64,000 bases of DNA from Labrys sp. WJW (GCF_001676615.1 NZ_LYXZ01000038.1:47929-111928); one strand, 5' to 3'; positions 32,897-41,998 are shown, counted from the stretch's first letter. Translations and numbers: made by a program. Notes: generated by a model not told the origin, from the sequence alone.

Positions 32897-34321
32897 TCAG
32901 GCTTTGTCGGCGAGCCAGGCCGCCGCAGACGATCCCAGCTTCGATGCGGGTAAATCCCATGCCGCGGGATTGTCCGCGATCGCAACCGGTGGGCGGATAC
33001 GCCGGGCTGGGCCCCAGCCTGTCTGCTCGACAAGGTCGGACCAGTCGGCGGGCTGTTCGGGTGCCAACGCTTCCATACTGTCCTGGTTTCCATTTGAAAC
33101 TAGGAGGCGAGCCGTTCGCGCCAGCGATCCCCGAACCTCGCATCCCCGCCCCGTCTGCAGCCGCTCCACCAGGCCGCGGACGGCCGCTGCGGCCAGGATA
33201 TAGCCCGTGGCATGGTCGAGCGCCTGTCCCGGCAGCGGTGTCGGACGATCGCGCCCTGACGCCCGCATGCCTGCGTCGGCAATCCCCGTGCTCATCTGAA
33301 TCAGGCTGTCATAACCGCGACGCCCCTGCCACGGCCCGTTCCAGCCATAGGCGTCGAGGCAGACATCGATCAGCCCGGGATTGAGGTGACGGCGGCGCGC
33401 GGAGCCGAGCCCGAGGCGGGCCAGGGCATCGGGCCGATAGCCGTGAACGAATATGTCCGCTTGGGTGAGCAACCGCTCGAGCACATGCAGGCCATCCGGG
33501 TTTTTCAGGTCGAGCCGGGCACAGCGTTTGCCGAGCACCACCTCCGGCACCGTGGCCGGTTCTTCCCACCCAGGAGGATCGATGCGCAGGACCTCGGCCC
33601 CGAACCCCGCGAGGAAGCGCGTTGCGACGGGTCCGGCAAGAATGCGCGTCAAGTCCAGCACGCGGATGCCCTGCAAGGGCCGGCCAGCCGACAATGTCGC
33701 GCGCAGTCGGTTACCGCCGGTGCTGCTGCTACGATGCAGCAGCGGCTCCGCATTGACGGCCCTTCCCTGCGCGTGATCGGCCCATTGTTCGAGCGTGCGC
33801 ATGGCTGCGGCACAGCCATTCTCGGTGACGATGGCCGTCTCCAGCGCCTCTGCCTGCCATTGCCTCACGGCCGCAGCCACCACCTCGCGATCGGCTGCTG
33901 ACTTTAGGACGTCCAGGGCCGCCTCGCGGTGATGCGGGGCGTTTGTATGCAGCCGGATCCAGCCATCCGCGGCCTGATAATCGCCGGCCACGGCATCCCA
34001 TTGCGGCGGCATCGACCAGCCCTGGGGTCGTAGCGAGGTGAGGAACCAGAAAGAGGCCAGCCGTCGATCGACCTGCACGGCAGGGAATCTGCCCCGCTGC
34101 AGCGATACCAACTCGGCGACGGCGAGGCCGGCGGCTCCTACCGCAGCGCTGGCGAGATCGGTGACGTGGAATATCGAGGGGAGAGCGCCGGCACCGCTTA
34201 TCGTCAGATGGCTGAGATGCGCAGGATCCCCGCCGACAGCGCTCCAGATTTCGCTGACGAAACAAGCACCGGGAGCAGAAACCGTCGAGGAAAGCAATGT
34301 CGCAGCGATGTCGTCATGCAT
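32897..34321 (-). CDS. CaiB/BaiF-type CoA-transferase (family III)
   Basis: 474 aa from the ATG at 34319-34321 (GAGG upstream). The C-terminal half is a recognisable family III CoA-transferase: LQGIRVLDLTRILAGPVATR, VLRIDPPG, LDLKNPDGLHVLERLL, FVHGYRPDALARLGLG and RRGYDSLIQMSTGI with the probable catalytic Asp. The first 200 residues are a weaker CaiB-like half. Such enzymes move CoA between acyl-CoA and a free carboxylate. It stands alone, so the substrate pair is unknown. Confidence 0.8.
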   Translation of the reverse strand: MHDDIAATLLSSTVSAPGACFVSEIWSAVGGDPAHLSHLTISGAGALPSIFHVTDLASAAVGAAGLAVAELVSLQRGRFPAVQVDRRLASFWFLTSLRPQGWSMPPQWDAVAGDYQAADGWIRLHTNAPHHREAALDVLKSAADREVVAAAVRQWQAEALETAIVTENGCAAAMRTLEQWADHAQGRAVNAEPLLHRSSSTGGNRLRATLSAGRPLQGIRVLDLTRILAGPVATRFLAGFGAEVLRIDPPGWEEPATVPEVVLGKRCARLDLKNPDGLHVLERLLTQADIFVHGYRPDALARLGLGSARRRHLNPGLIDVCLDAYGWNGPWQGRRGYDSLIQMSTGIADAGMRASGRDRPTPLPGQALDHATGYILAAAAVRGLVERLQTGRGCEVRGSLARTARLLVSNGNQDSMEALAPEQPADWSDLVEQTGWGPARRIRPPVAIADNPAAWDLPASKLGSSAAAWLADKA

Positions 34322-34582
34322 GGAAGCCTCAATGTGATCTTGTTCGATGAACAACTCTGCAGGTGTCGGGGCTCAGATGTCGCCCGATGCTGAAACCTGC
34401 AAGCCGAACTGGTAGCGCACAGAGCTTGAATGAACGACATGGCATGCTAGGTACGCTTGTCCTGCCTTCTCACCCTCGACCTTCTCCCTACTGCTTCCAG
34501 AGGGTGAAATTTCTATGATTTCAATGTTCTTTCTGGAATTTTTCTTCAAAGCACTCAATTCGAATTACCTGGAATCGACAGT

Positions 34583-35302
34583 ATGAACTCGTTTGTCCGC
34601 CCCATGGCTTTTCTGGGGATTCTGCTCTGCCTTGCCCTTTCCGCCTGCGGGGACCAGGAACCCAGCCAACGCAAGGAGTTCATCGAATTCCTGCAGACCC
34701 GCATTCTCGACAAGCCCGGCGCTCATGTGCCGCAACTGAGCGGCAATCAGAAGGACGCCTTCGGTCCCTACGTCAAGGATTACGCCATCATCACCGACTT
34801 CGCGGCAGGCCCGTCCGGTGAGCCAGGCAATCTGCAGCAGCGCTTCAGCGCCATCATGGCGAAGGGCTCCATCCGTTCGATGAGCGATCTGGCGTCACGG
34901 CGCGAGGATCTGGTCGCAGTGCAAAATCTCATCGGAGAGCTCGGTGGCGCCATCGACCAGGCCCTTGCCAAGGCCGGTGCCGCAAAGGCTCAGCTCAAGC
35001 AGCCCGAGGATCTCAAGGCCGTTTTCGACAGGGCCTATGAGCGTGACGTGACGAACGTGGCCAGCAGCGTCAAGCAGATGCTGCCGCCGGTCCAGGACAT
35101 GATTGCCGCTGCGTTGCAGCTCTCCGATTTCATCGCAAGCCACAAGGACAAGCTCGAAGTCACCGGCATGATGATCACTACCAAGGATCAGAAGACCCTG
35201 GCATCCCTGCAGCCTCTGCTCAACGATTTCAACGCCAAGGGACAGGCTGTGATGGCACTGCAACAGAAATTCCGTTCTTCCATGCTCGGCACGGGAAACT
35301 GA
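34583..35302 (+). CDS. DUF3053 lipoprotein (YiaF-like)
   Basis: 239 aa. Signal peptide with lipobox LSAC-G, so lipid-anchored, probably to a cell-envelope membrane. The DUF3053 domain fills the rest: RKEFIEFLQTRILDKPGAHV, FGPYVKDYAIITDF, and a long helical C-terminal half. The E. coli relative is YiaF. Function unknown. The next gene starts 41 bases downstream. Confidence 0.88.
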   Translation: MNSFVRPMAFLGILLCLALSACGDQEPSQRKEFIEFLQTRILDKPGAHVPQLSGNQKDAFGPYVKDYAIITDFAAGPSGEPGNLQQRFSAIMAKGSIRSMSDLASRREDLVAVQNLIGELGGAIDQALAKAGAAKAQLKQPEDLKAVFDRAYERDVTNVASSVKQMLPPVQDMIAAALQLSDFIASHKDKLEVTGMMITTKDQKTLASLQPLLNDFNAKGQAVMALQQKFRSSMLGTGN

Positions 35303-35343
35303 GCCAACCTTCCTTCGATTTCATCAGGCCATAGGTATTTGAT

Positions 35344-35592
35344 ATGCTGATATTGCGAAAACTCGTCATGATCGTGGTGGTGGCCGTCATCGCCATCGTC
35401 GGCACGGCCGGCTATCGCTGGTATGACTATGTGACGGCCGCCAAGGACCCGCTCGACGAAGTCGGCATCGAACTCAACAGCCGCATGCCGATGGCCTTGC
35501 GCAAATGGGGCTGCTACCAGTTGCAAAAGCGTTTTGGAGACCGCCTGCCGCCTTATGGCTGCTCCAGCGGCGACGGCCGGAGCTGGATGTAG
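35344..35592 (+). CDS. Small membrane-anchored protein
   Basis: 82 aa. One N-terminal transmembrane segment (LVMIVVVAVIAIVGTAGY), then a short soluble tail with two Cys (KWGCYQLQKRFG, PYGCSSG) that could form a disulfide outside the cytoplasm. It follows the DUF3053 lipoprotein gene by 41 bases and is probably co-transcribed. No family recognised. Confidence 0.6.
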   Translation: MLILRKLVMIVVVAVIAIVGTAGYRWYDYVTAAKDPLDEVGIELNSRMPMALRKWGCYQLQKRFGDRLPPYGCSSGDGRSWM

Positions 35593-35640
35593 CCAGACCG
35601 CCACATCGCCCCGTCCGAGCGGTGGAAGGGTGGCCTTTCA

Positions 35641-35940
35641 TCAGCCGCAGCCGGCGCTGACCACCCGCCCGGTCGCCGGGTTGGTGGTGATGGTGACCCG
35701 GTCCGGACGAAAATCGAAGGTGACGGCCTGGCCCGGCTTGATCTGGCGCACAATCCGGGCGCCGGTCAGTTTCCTGGCCTCGTCATCGCTTGGCCTGGGC
35801 TGGCCGACCAGACGTTGCGCCGCCGCCGCCACGCAGGCCGGAGGTTGTCCCGGCTGCGCTGCATTGGAGGCACAAGCCGCCAGCGCCAGCATGGCGATGG
35901 CCAGGAAAGGCAGGAAGGGCTTGAACTGGCCTGCGGGCAT
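35641..35940 (-). CDS. I78 family peptidase inhibitor, lipoprotein
   Basis: 99 aa from the ATG at 35938-35940 (GAGGAATT upstream). Signal peptide with lipobox LAAC-A. The I78 inhibitor domain is clear: AQRLVGQPRPSD, KLTGARIVRQIKPGQAVT, FRPDRVTITTNPATGRV, ending in SAGCG. Cell-envelope I78 proteins inhibit serine proteases and are thought to protect against them. The gene converges on the small membrane protein gene with 48 bases between stops. Confidence 0.88.
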   Translation of the reverse strand: MPAGQFKPFLPFLAIAMLALAACASNAAQPGQPPACVAAAAQRLVGQPRPSDDEARKLTGARIVRQIKPGQAVTFDFRPDRVTITTNPATGRVVSAGCG

Positions 35941-36263
35941 GACGAATTCCTCATCGCGGCATTTGATCACCGATAAACCGATCGAACGCTGTCCTGCCGG
36001 ACTCTGCCCCGGCGGCCTCGCCGCCGGATCCAATATGGCAAGAATTGCAAATTACATCATATTTTTCAATATATTATATATATTCGTGCATCTTAAAAAT
36101 TCGGAAGATCTCTTGCCGTTCTAGCCTGGCGGCATGGCCTCGATATGGCAGACCTTACGCCTCGCATGCGCTGTCGCCGCGTCCCTTCGCAGAGCTGGGA
36201 GCATCCGCATGCAGGAACGTCGCGGTGCTGTCGAATGATCACTACAGGAGCAACTACGCGGCC
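35941..36263. other. Intergenic with AT-rich block
   Basis: A very AT-rich stretch (about 36040-36110) lies upstream of the I78 inhibitor gene and is its likely promoter region. No other gene or RNA seen; a frame that enters from here into 36264 is antisense to the hydrolase. Confidence 0.3.
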
Positions 36264-37202
36264 TCAGGATCGCTGAATGAAATCGCGGATCAGATCGGCG
36301 ACGGTGTCCGGAGCATCTTCGAAGCAGTAATGCCCTACTCCCTTAAGCCGCTCGATGGGCGCCCGAGGGAAAAGCTCGGAGAACAAGGGCAGGAAATGGT
36401 CGGCCTGGAGCGTGCGATCCGCCTCCCCCCAGATCGCCAAGGCAGGCTTGTCGCGGATGATCTCGATGGCAGCCAGGCTGGGTTGCTCGAACCGGTGGAT
36501 GCCAAGGGCAAAGCCCGCGGCCCAGCCGATTGCGCCCAGGCATTCGGCCGGCTCCGAAAAGGGCGCGCCATAGGCCGAAAGCCAGGTATCGGTGATGGCG
36601 GCATTGTTCTCGAAGCCGTTGAGCTTCAACGTGCTCAAAATGTTGAAGCCGAGTTGGCCAAGCACGCTTCTCAGCACGCCGCCGGCATGGGCCTGAGCAA
36701 TCCACTGGAACCACGGCGATGCCGACGCATTGGCGGTGAGGCGCTCGACGAGATCGGCCTGCCCGAAGGGCGTCGGCCCATTGGCCGAGATGATCCGGCG
36801 GATCCGCTGCGGCTGCCGCGCGGCAAGCCCCATGCCGACGGGACCGCCGAAATCATGCATGACGAGAGTGATATTGCCGAGGTCGAGTGCAAGGACGAAG
36901 TGCTCGAGATTGTCGATGTGATCCTGCAGCCAATAGGTGCGCCCTGTCGGGGTCTCGCTCTTGCCGAAGCCCATGTGATCGGGAACGATCACGCGATGCG
37001 TTCGGCTCAGGCCAGGGATGATGTGGCGGAAAAGATACCCCCAGGTCGGTTCGCCATGCAGGCACAGTATGGGCTCGCCATCACCGGGGCCTTCATCGAC
37101 ATAGTGCATTTGAAAGCCGGCCGCGTCGGTGAAGCGCGGGGCGAATGGAAAGGTGTCGTCGAAGGTGGCCTGCGCCTCGATCATGGGAGTATCTGCCTTC
37201 AT
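36264..37202 (-). CDS. Alpha/beta hydrolase, haloalkane dehalogenase-like
   Basis: 312 aa. The oxyanion motif LCLHGEPTWGYLFR is the HGxPxW signature of the haloalkane dehalogenase/epoxide hydrolase group. The nucleophile is Asp in VMHDFGGPVGMG, with acid and base residues expected in AIWGEADRTL and GVGHYCFED. Dehalogenases normally have Trp after the nucleophile (DWGG) for halide binding; here it is Phe, so dehalogenation is doubtful and epoxide or ester hydrolysis is possible. Divergent from an HxlR regulator across a perfect 9-bp inverted repeat. Confidence 0.8.
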   Translation of the reverse strand: MKADTPMIEAQATFDDTFPFAPRFTDAAGFQMHYVDEGPGDGEPILCLHGEPTWGYLFRHIIPGLSRTHRVIVPDHMGFGKSETPTGRTYWLQDHIDNLEHFVLALDLGNITLVMHDFGGPVGMGLAARQPQRIRRIISANGPTPFGQADLVERLTANASASPWFQWIAQAHAGGVLRSVLGQLGFNILSTLKLNGFENNAAITDTWLSAYGAPFSEPAECLGAIGWAAGFALGIHRFEQPSLAAIEIIRDKPALAIWGEADRTLQADHFLPLFSELFPRAPIERLKGVGHYCFEDAPDTVADLIRDFIQRS

Positions 37203-37212
37203 GGTTTTAGAT

Positions 37213-37246
37213 TGAAACCACGAAAGGATTAGACCTTGTGGTTTCA
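37213..37246. promoter_or_regulatory. Probable HxlR operator
   Basis: TGAAACCAC (37213-37221) and GTGGTTTCA (37238-37246) form a perfect 9-bp inverted repeat, 16 bases apart, just before the hydrolase start. A partial GTTTGCAACC follows at 37247. The divergent HxlR gene makes it the likely ligand. Confidence 0.6.
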
Positions 37247-37312
37247 GTTTGCAACCGATATGTTGCGAGACGGGAGCCCACGCCGGGTGAACGAGAATGA
37301 TGGACGAATGTC

Positions 37313-37786
37313 ATGGCCAAGCGGATAAGCCACCAGCAATCCCTATGCGGCGTTGCCCGGCCGCTGGATGCGATCGGCGACTGGTGGTCGCTGCTGATCG
37401 TGCGTGACGCTTTCGACGGCCTGCGCCGGTTCGGAGAATTTCAAAAGAATCTCGGCCTGGCCAAGAACATTCTCTCGGCACGTCTGCGCAATCTGGTGAG
37501 CCATGGCATCATGGATCTGGTGCCCGCCGGCGATGGCAGCCCCCATCACGAATATATCCTGACCGAGAAGGGCCGCGGCCTGTTCCTGGTGCTGGTCGCC
37601 CTGCGGCAATGGGGGGAGGATTTCTTCTTCGAGCCGGACGAGGCGCATGTGCTGCTGGTGGACACGAAGACCGCCCTCCCCGTGCGCAGGCTTGAGCTGC
37701 GCGCCCAGGACGGACGCGTGCTTGGCGCACAGGACACGTTCGTCCGCAGCCCACCGGGACGGATGGATGCGGAGAAGGCGGGTTGA
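37313..37786 (+). CDS. HxlR family transcriptional regulator
   Basis: 157 aa. Winged helix of HxlR type: LDAIGDWWSLLIVRDAFDGL, FGEFQKNLGLAKNILSARL, LVSHGIMDLVP, ending in a wing with HHEYILTEKGRGL. C12 before the helix (SLCGVARPL) is at the position used by redox- or aldehyde-sensing members such as YodB and HypR. Divergent from the dehalogenase-like hydrolase, which it likely represses. Confidence 0.88.
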   Translation: MAKRISHQQSLCGVARPLDAIGDWWSLLIVRDAFDGLRRFGEFQKNLGLAKNILSARLRNLVSHGIMDLVPAGDGSPHHEYILTEKGRGLFLVLVALRQWGEDFFFEPDEAHVLLVDTKTALPVRRLELRAQDGRVLGAQDTFVRSPPGRMDAEKAG

Positions 37787-37813
37787 GCCCTCCTCGCACA
37801 CACAACGGCCGTT

Positions 37814-38278
37814 CTAGCATTCCTCCCGATGCGCATCGCACCGGCGGTCGCCATGAGTGGCCAGGCGGGCTTGGAAATCGGCGGAGAGATCCGCCAGCGT
37901 GACCTTGGCAAACTGATCGAGCAACAGTTGGCGCGCCTGACCGAGCGCATCGTCGAGGCGGGCATTCACCGCCTGCTCGACCAGGCATTGCGCGTGGTCC
38001 TCGGCAAGACCCAGGGCGAATATGGGTGGCTCGCCGATGGCAGCATAGACATCGAGCAAGGTGAATTCACCGAGAGGCCGGGCCAGTTTCCAGCCGCCGC
38101 CATGGCCCTTCTCCGAGGTCACATAGCCTTGCTCCCGCAGGCCCGCCATGGTGCGGCGGATCACCACGGGATTGGTGTCGAGCATCCTGCCGATCTCGTC
38201 CGAGGTCAGTCCGCGTTCGGCCTGGTCGATATGAAGCAGCACATGGAGCATGCGTGACAACCGGCTGTCGCGAGCCAT
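37814..38278 (-). CDS. Rrf2 family transcriptional regulator
   Basis: 154 aa. N-terminal winged helix (LSRMLHVLLHIDQAERGLTS, IGRMLDTNPVVIRRTMAGLR, GYVTSEKGHGGGWKLAR) is of the Rrf2 type. Only one Cys lies in the region where IscR/NsrR bind an iron-sulfur cluster, so a cluster is unlikely; thiol or other sensing is possible. Divergent from a thioredoxin-reductase-like flavoprotein, a common pairing. Confidence 0.85.
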   Translation of the reverse strand: MARDSRLSRMLHVLLHIDQAERGLTSDEIGRMLDTNPVVIRRTMAGLREQGYVTSEKGHGGGWKLARPLGEFTLLDVYAAIGEPPIFALGLAEDHAQCLVEQAVNARLDDALGQARQLLLDQFAKVTLADLSADFQARLATHGDRRCDAHREEC

Positions 38279-38404
38279 TCTGTCCCCTTTCCTTGCAGCA
38301 TTCCCGACCGGCTACCGCACCGTGGCGATGATGGGCTGCCGCCATCAGTGATAACCGGAATTGCGTCTCGTAACAATAAAAGTTGCGTTCCTCGTCGGCC
38401 GAGC

Positions 38405-38426
38405 TATCATGTAACTCTCAATGATA
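38405..38426. promoter_or_regulatory. Probable Rrf2 operator
   Basis: TATCAT (38405-38410) and ATGATA (38421-38426) form an inverted repeat with 10 bases between, in the divergent Rrf2/flavoprotein region and about 58 bases before the flavoprotein start. Confidence 0.4.
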
Positions 38427-38483
38427 CATATCTGGCAGGCGCGCCAGCGAACCGCTTTTCAACCTCGACACATAGGTGCTTCA

Positions 38484-39428
38484 ATGACTGCATCGCCCCT
38501 CGACGATGCCGACCGCCCCCCTCACGACGTCATCATCGTCGGCGGCAGTTTTGCCGGCGTCTCTGCGGCGATGCAGCTCGCCCGCGCCCGACGCCGGGTG
38601 CTGCTCATCGATGCCGGCCTGCCGCGAAACCGTTTCGTGGAGAGCGCCCATGGTTTTCTCGGCCAGGATGGACGCCCGCCGCGCGAGATCATCGGCACCG
38701 CTCTTGCTCAGCTCTCCGCCTATCCGACTTTCGGTTTCCTTGCCGGCCAGGCCCGGCAGGCACGCCGGAGCGGAGCGGTCTTCGAGGTCGACCTCGGAGA
38801 CAAGGGCATCGCCCTTGGCCGGCGGCTGATCCTGGCGACCGGCGTCGGGGACGAATTGCCCGAGATCGCCGGCATGCGCGAGCGCTGGGGCCTTTCCATC
38901 TTCAGCTGCCCTTATTGCCATGGCTATGAAGTCGCGGATCGCCGCCTCGGCGTCATCGCCAACCATCCGATGTCGGCGCATCAGGCCGTGCTGGTGTCGG
39001 ATTGGGGCCCGACGGTCTATTTCACCCAAGGGCGGTTCGAGCCCGACGAGGACCTCCTCCCTCTGTTCCGCGCTCGCAACATCGAGGTCGAGCAGAGCCC
39101 GGCCGTCGAGATCATCGGCACCGGCACGGCGATCGAGGCCGTCCGATGCACCAATGGCCTGACGGTGCCGGTCGGGGCCATCTTCACTGCGCCGCGAACC
39201 TGCTTGACGTCACCGCTGGCAGAACAGCTCGGCTGCCGGATCGAGGACGGTCCCCTCGGGCCTCTCGTCAGCGTCGATGACCAGAAGCGTACCAGCGTCG
39301 AGGGTGTCTTTGCCGCCGGCGACGTCACCAGCATGATGGCGAATGCCACGATGGCTTCGGCTGCCGGCGTAATGGCCGGCGTATCCGCCCATCGCTCCCT
39401 CGTGTTCGAGGGCGCGATGCAAGGCTAA
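38484..39428 (+). CDS. Thioredoxin reductase-like NAD(P)/FAD oxidoreductase
   Basis: 314 aa from the ATG at 38484. FAD motif DVIIVGGSFAGVSAAMQLAR, redox pair C142-x-x-C145 in SCPYCHGYE, and a C-terminal FAD contact VFAAGDVTSMM. The NADPH-binding part between is shorter and less typical than in TrxB, so the partner may not be thioredoxin. Expression is likely controlled by the divergent Rrf2 protein. Such Rrf2-linked flavoproteins are widespread in Alphaproteobacteria but uncharacterised. Confidence 0.85.
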   Translation: MTASPLDDADRPPHDVIIVGGSFAGVSAAMQLARARRRVLLIDAGLPRNRFVESAHGFLGQDGRPPREIIGTALAQLSAYPTFGFLAGQARQARRSGAVFEVDLGDKGIALGRRLILATGVGDELPEIAGMRERWGLSIFSCPYCHGYEVADRRLGVIANHPMSAHQAVLVSDWGPTVYFTQGRFEPDEDLLPLFRARNIEVEQSPAVEIIGTGTAIEAVRCTNGLTVPVGAIFTAPRTCLTSPLAEQLGCRIEDGPLGPLVSVDDQKRTSVEGVFAAGDVTSMMANATMASAAGVMAGVSAHRSLVFEGAMQG

Positions 39429-39497
39429 TCCATCGCACGTGGCAGCAGGCCGGAAGCGGCCGGCCGCCAGGTGCAAGCCACCGGACGGCCCGACCGA

Positions 39498-40844
39498 TCA
39501 CATCGTTCGAGCAAGGCTGTCGGCGACATCCTTTGCAGCCGACAGCGTCACCGCGACGTCCTCGCTACTGTGGGCCGTCGATACGAACAGGTTCTCGTAA
39601 GCGCCGGGATGGAAGAGCACGCCGCGCTCCAGCATGCCCTCGAACCAGCGCCGGAACAGGCCCTGGTCGGCGTAGCGTTCGGCGTCGCGATAATTGTGGA
39701 TCGGCTTGTCGGCGAACCACACCTGCATCAAGGGGCCGAGACCGACCGTGTAGGCAGGCAACCCTGCCTGCTTCAGGACGAGGTCGAGCCCCGTCCTCAG
39801 TTCATCCGAGACGGCATCCAGTCGCTCATAGACCCCGCTTTGGCCGAGCTCGTCCAGAGCCGCATTGGCGGCAGCGACCGCAATGCCATTGGCCGTGTAG
39901 GTGCCGGCCATCGACACGGTGCCGTCGGCGACCAAGCTCATGATCTCCTTCCTGCCTCCGAGCGCCGCCACCGGGAAGCCGCCGCCGAGCCCCTTGGCGA
40001 ACACCGACAAATCAGGCCGGATGCCGAACCGCGCCTGGGCGCCGCCGAGGCCGAGCCGGAAACCGGTGATGACCTCGTCGAAGATCAGCACGACGTCGTG
40101 ACGGGTGGCGAGATCGCGCATCGCCTCCAGGTAGCCGGGCTTGGGCAGGATGCAGCCGGTATTGCACATCACCGGCTCGGTGATGATGCCGGCGATCTCC
40201 TCGCCGTGTTTGGCCAGAACGTCGGCCAGCACCTGCGCGTCGTTCCAGGGCAGGATGATCAGGTTCTCTTCCACGCCGCGCGGCATGCCGGGACCCTGGG
40301 CCACCGCTTTGGGGCTATGATCGGGCCCGGCCTTGTCGATCGGGGGATGCTTGCTCCAATACACCCCATCCGAAAAGCCATGATACATGCCCTCGAAGCG
40401 GATGATCTTGCGCTTTCTGGTGAAGGCCCGAGCCAGGCGGGTGGCATAGAGCACGGCCTCGGTGCCGGTATTGCACAGGCGTACCTGCTCGACGCCGGGG
40501 ACCGCGGCCACGATCTTTTCGGCCAGGACCGCCTCGTCGGCCGTCGGCAAGGCGAAGACGGTGCCACGCTGCTCGATGAAGTCGACGACCGCCCGGGTCA
40601 CCTGGGGTGGGCGATGCCCGAGGATCATCGGGCCGAGCCCGAGGAGATAGTCGATATAGTGATTGCCGTCGACATCGACGAGCCGCGATCCTTCCCCCTT
40701 CTCGACGAACAGGGGATAAGGCAGCCAGCCTGACCATTGGGCCCGGGCGGTCGAGTTTACGCCACCGGGAATGACATGGCGCGCCGTCTCGAACAGGGAG
40801 GCACTGGTGGTGGTACGCGTGAGGGAGGGGCTGATGTAATTCAC
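39498..40844 (-). CDS. Class III PLP aminotransferase (GSA-aminomutase-like)
   Basis: 448 aa from a GTG at 40842-40844. Similar to glutamate-1-semialdehyde aminomutase and related aminotransferases: TARHVIPGGVN-like start (LFETARHVIPGGVNS), LCNTGTEAVLYATRLARAFT, cofactor Asp D256 in VVLIFDEVITGFRLG and PLP lysine K284 in VFAKGLGGGFPVAA. It lacks clear identity with HemL and is not next to tetrapyrrole genes. It follows the fatty-acid desaturase gene by 62 bases on the same strand and is probably transcribed with it from the sigma-54 promoter, which suggests an amino or keto group on the island's product. Confidence 0.85.
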   Translation of the reverse strand: MNYISPSLTRTTTSASLFETARHVIPGGVNSTARAQWSGWLPYPLFVEKGEGSRLVDVDGNHYIDYLLGLGPMILGHRPPQVTRAVVDFIEQRGTVFALPTADEAVLAEKIVAAVPGVEQVRLCNTGTEAVLYATRLARAFTRKRKIIRFEGMYHGFSDGVYWSKHPPIDKAGPDHSPKAVAQGPGMPRGVEENLIILPWNDAQVLADVLAKHGEEIAGIITEPVMCNTGCILPKPGYLEAMRDLATRHDVVLIFDEVITGFRLGLGGAQARFGIRPDLSVFAKGLGGGFPVAALGGRKEIMSLVADGTVSMAGTYTANGIAVAAANAALDELGQSGVYERLDAVSDELRTGLDLVLKQAGLPAYTVGLGPLMQVWFADKPIHNYRDAERYADQGLFRRWFEGMLERGVLFHPGAYENLFVSTAHSSEDVAVTLSAAKDVADSLARTM

Positions 40845-40906
40845 GGGATTGTCTCGATTGAGGAGGGTTTTGGCGGGCGCGTCACATTGGAACCGACGAG
40901 CGGGCG

Positions 40907-41761
40907 TCAGTGCTGGGCGAGATCGGCGTCAAGGAAGCCGAGAGGATGGGGTGGGCGGATCACCCGCGTGCCGGCCTGTTCCTGATCCGCGGCAATGGTG
41001 CGGTGCAGCTCGGGCATCTTGGTCCAATGAACCTTGGGCCTGTAGTGATGCTCGGCGTGATAGCCATTGTTCATCCAGGTCCAGTTGTAGAACTTTTCAT
41101 AGGTGCTCACGCCCCAGGCCAGCGGCTTTTCCGGGTCGCCGCCGAAATGCTCGTAGTAGCCGTTGAGGGACGACAGGCATTGGCCCAGATAGTTGAAGGG
41201 CAGCATGCAGACGATGAAGCGCCAGTCGAGCAGTGCCAGCACCAGGTAGAAGCCGATCATCACGGCGAGTTCGAACTTGGCCTGCCGGGCCTCGCCCGGA
41301 CGCCGCACCGCCATGGCCCGGAGGATTTCGGCCGGGTCATCGCGGAAATAGCTGAGGAAGGTATAGGCCCAGACATTTTCGGGCTTGCCGTCATGGCCAT
41401 GCTTGTAGATCGATAGGTAGTCGATGGTTTTTCCGGCCTCGTCGGGCCTGTCCATATTGCCGCTGTGATGGCGCATATGGACGAAGTTGTACATGGCTTG
41501 CGAAAAGCCGAGCGTGATCGACAGCATGAAGCTGAAGACGACGTTCAGAGTCTGGCTGGCAAAGAACGAATTATGGATGAAGTTGTGCGATATACTGTTG
41601 ATATTCCAGGATATCGATAGCGAATAGATCAACGCCAAGCAGATGAAACTCCACCAGGACAAATGCGGGAAGACGAGAAACAACCCGATCACGGCGAGGA
41701 AATGAGCGGTTCCGAGCATGACGGGTACCCAGTCCCACTTTGAATATTGCAGAATGCGCAT
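40907..41761 (-). CDS. Membrane fatty acid desaturase/hydroxylase
   Basis: 284 aa from the ATG at 41759-41761 (AGGAA upstream); the frame continues to 42229 but that part is non-coding. Three histidine boxes of the di-iron desaturase family: HNFIH (H59, H63), HMRHH (95-99) and HAEHH (235-239), between hydrophobic segments at about 12-32, 38-52, 74-90 and 165-195. It inserts a double bond or hydroxyl into an acyl or sphingoid-type chain at the inner membrane. Its 5' end faces the ten-gene operon and has its own sigma-54 promoter. Confidence 0.88.
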   Translation of the reverse strand: MRILQYSKWDWVPVMLGTAHFLAVIGLFLVFPHLSWWSFICLALIYSLSISWNINSISHNFIHNSFFASQTLNVVFSFMLSITLGFSQAMYNFVHMRHHSGNMDRPDEAGKTIDYLSIYKHGHDGKPENVWAYTFLSYFRDDPAEILRAMAVRRPGEARQAKFELAVMIGFYLVLALLDWRFIVCMLPFNYLGQCLSSLNGYYEHFGGDPEKPLAWGVSTYEKFYNWTWMNNGYHAEHHYRPKVHWTKMPELHRTIAADQEQAGTRVIRPPHPLGFLDADLAQH

Positions 41762-41821
41762 CTTGAACGTTCCTGGTTCGGCCGCCTTGCCAGGCGACCA
41801 ACAGAGCGGCTGTCGCATCAA

Positions 41822-41838
41822 CCGCAAGGAACGTGCCA
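41822..41838 (-). promoter_or_regulatory. Sigma-54 promoter of the desaturase-aminotransferase unit
   Basis: On the minus strand the sequence reads TGGCACGTTCCTTGCGG, an exact match to the -24/-12 consensus: GG at 41837-41836, then ten bases, then GC at 41825-41824. The transcript should begin near 41812, leaving a leader of about 50 bases before the desaturase ATG at 41761. No sigma-70-like -35/-10 pair is obvious nearby. Confidence 0.85.
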
Positions 41839-41940
41839 AGATCGCCAAAGCCGGGAATGCCCTCATTCCGCCAAGGCTTTGGCGTGTTGCGCGCTGCGAC
41901 CGGCAATGGGAGGGCGGCCGGCACCCCGACATTTCCTGAC

Positions 41941-41965
41941 GCGAGCTACAAAACTTGTAGCTCGC
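41941..41965. promoter_or_regulatory. 25-bp perfect palindrome, probable enhancer site for the NtrC-type activator
   Basis: GCGAGCTACAA (41941-41951) and TTGTAGCTCGC (41955-41965) are exact inverted repeats around AAC. The centre (41953) lies about 141 bp upstream of the predicted desaturase start and about 166 bp upstream of the predicted start of the divergent operon, the usual distance for sigma-54 enhancer sites. The only sigma-54 activator in the window is encoded in that operon (48386-49768). It could alternatively be a hairpin in an RNA. Confidence 0.6.
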
Positions 41966-41998
41966 AATTTGGAGGAAGCCGAGGAAATCGAGGTGGTG

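Noticed and set aside
41879..41891. TGGC-GTG-TTGC as a sigma-54 promoter
   Set aside because: The GG and GC dinucleotides are only 6 bases apart instead of 10.
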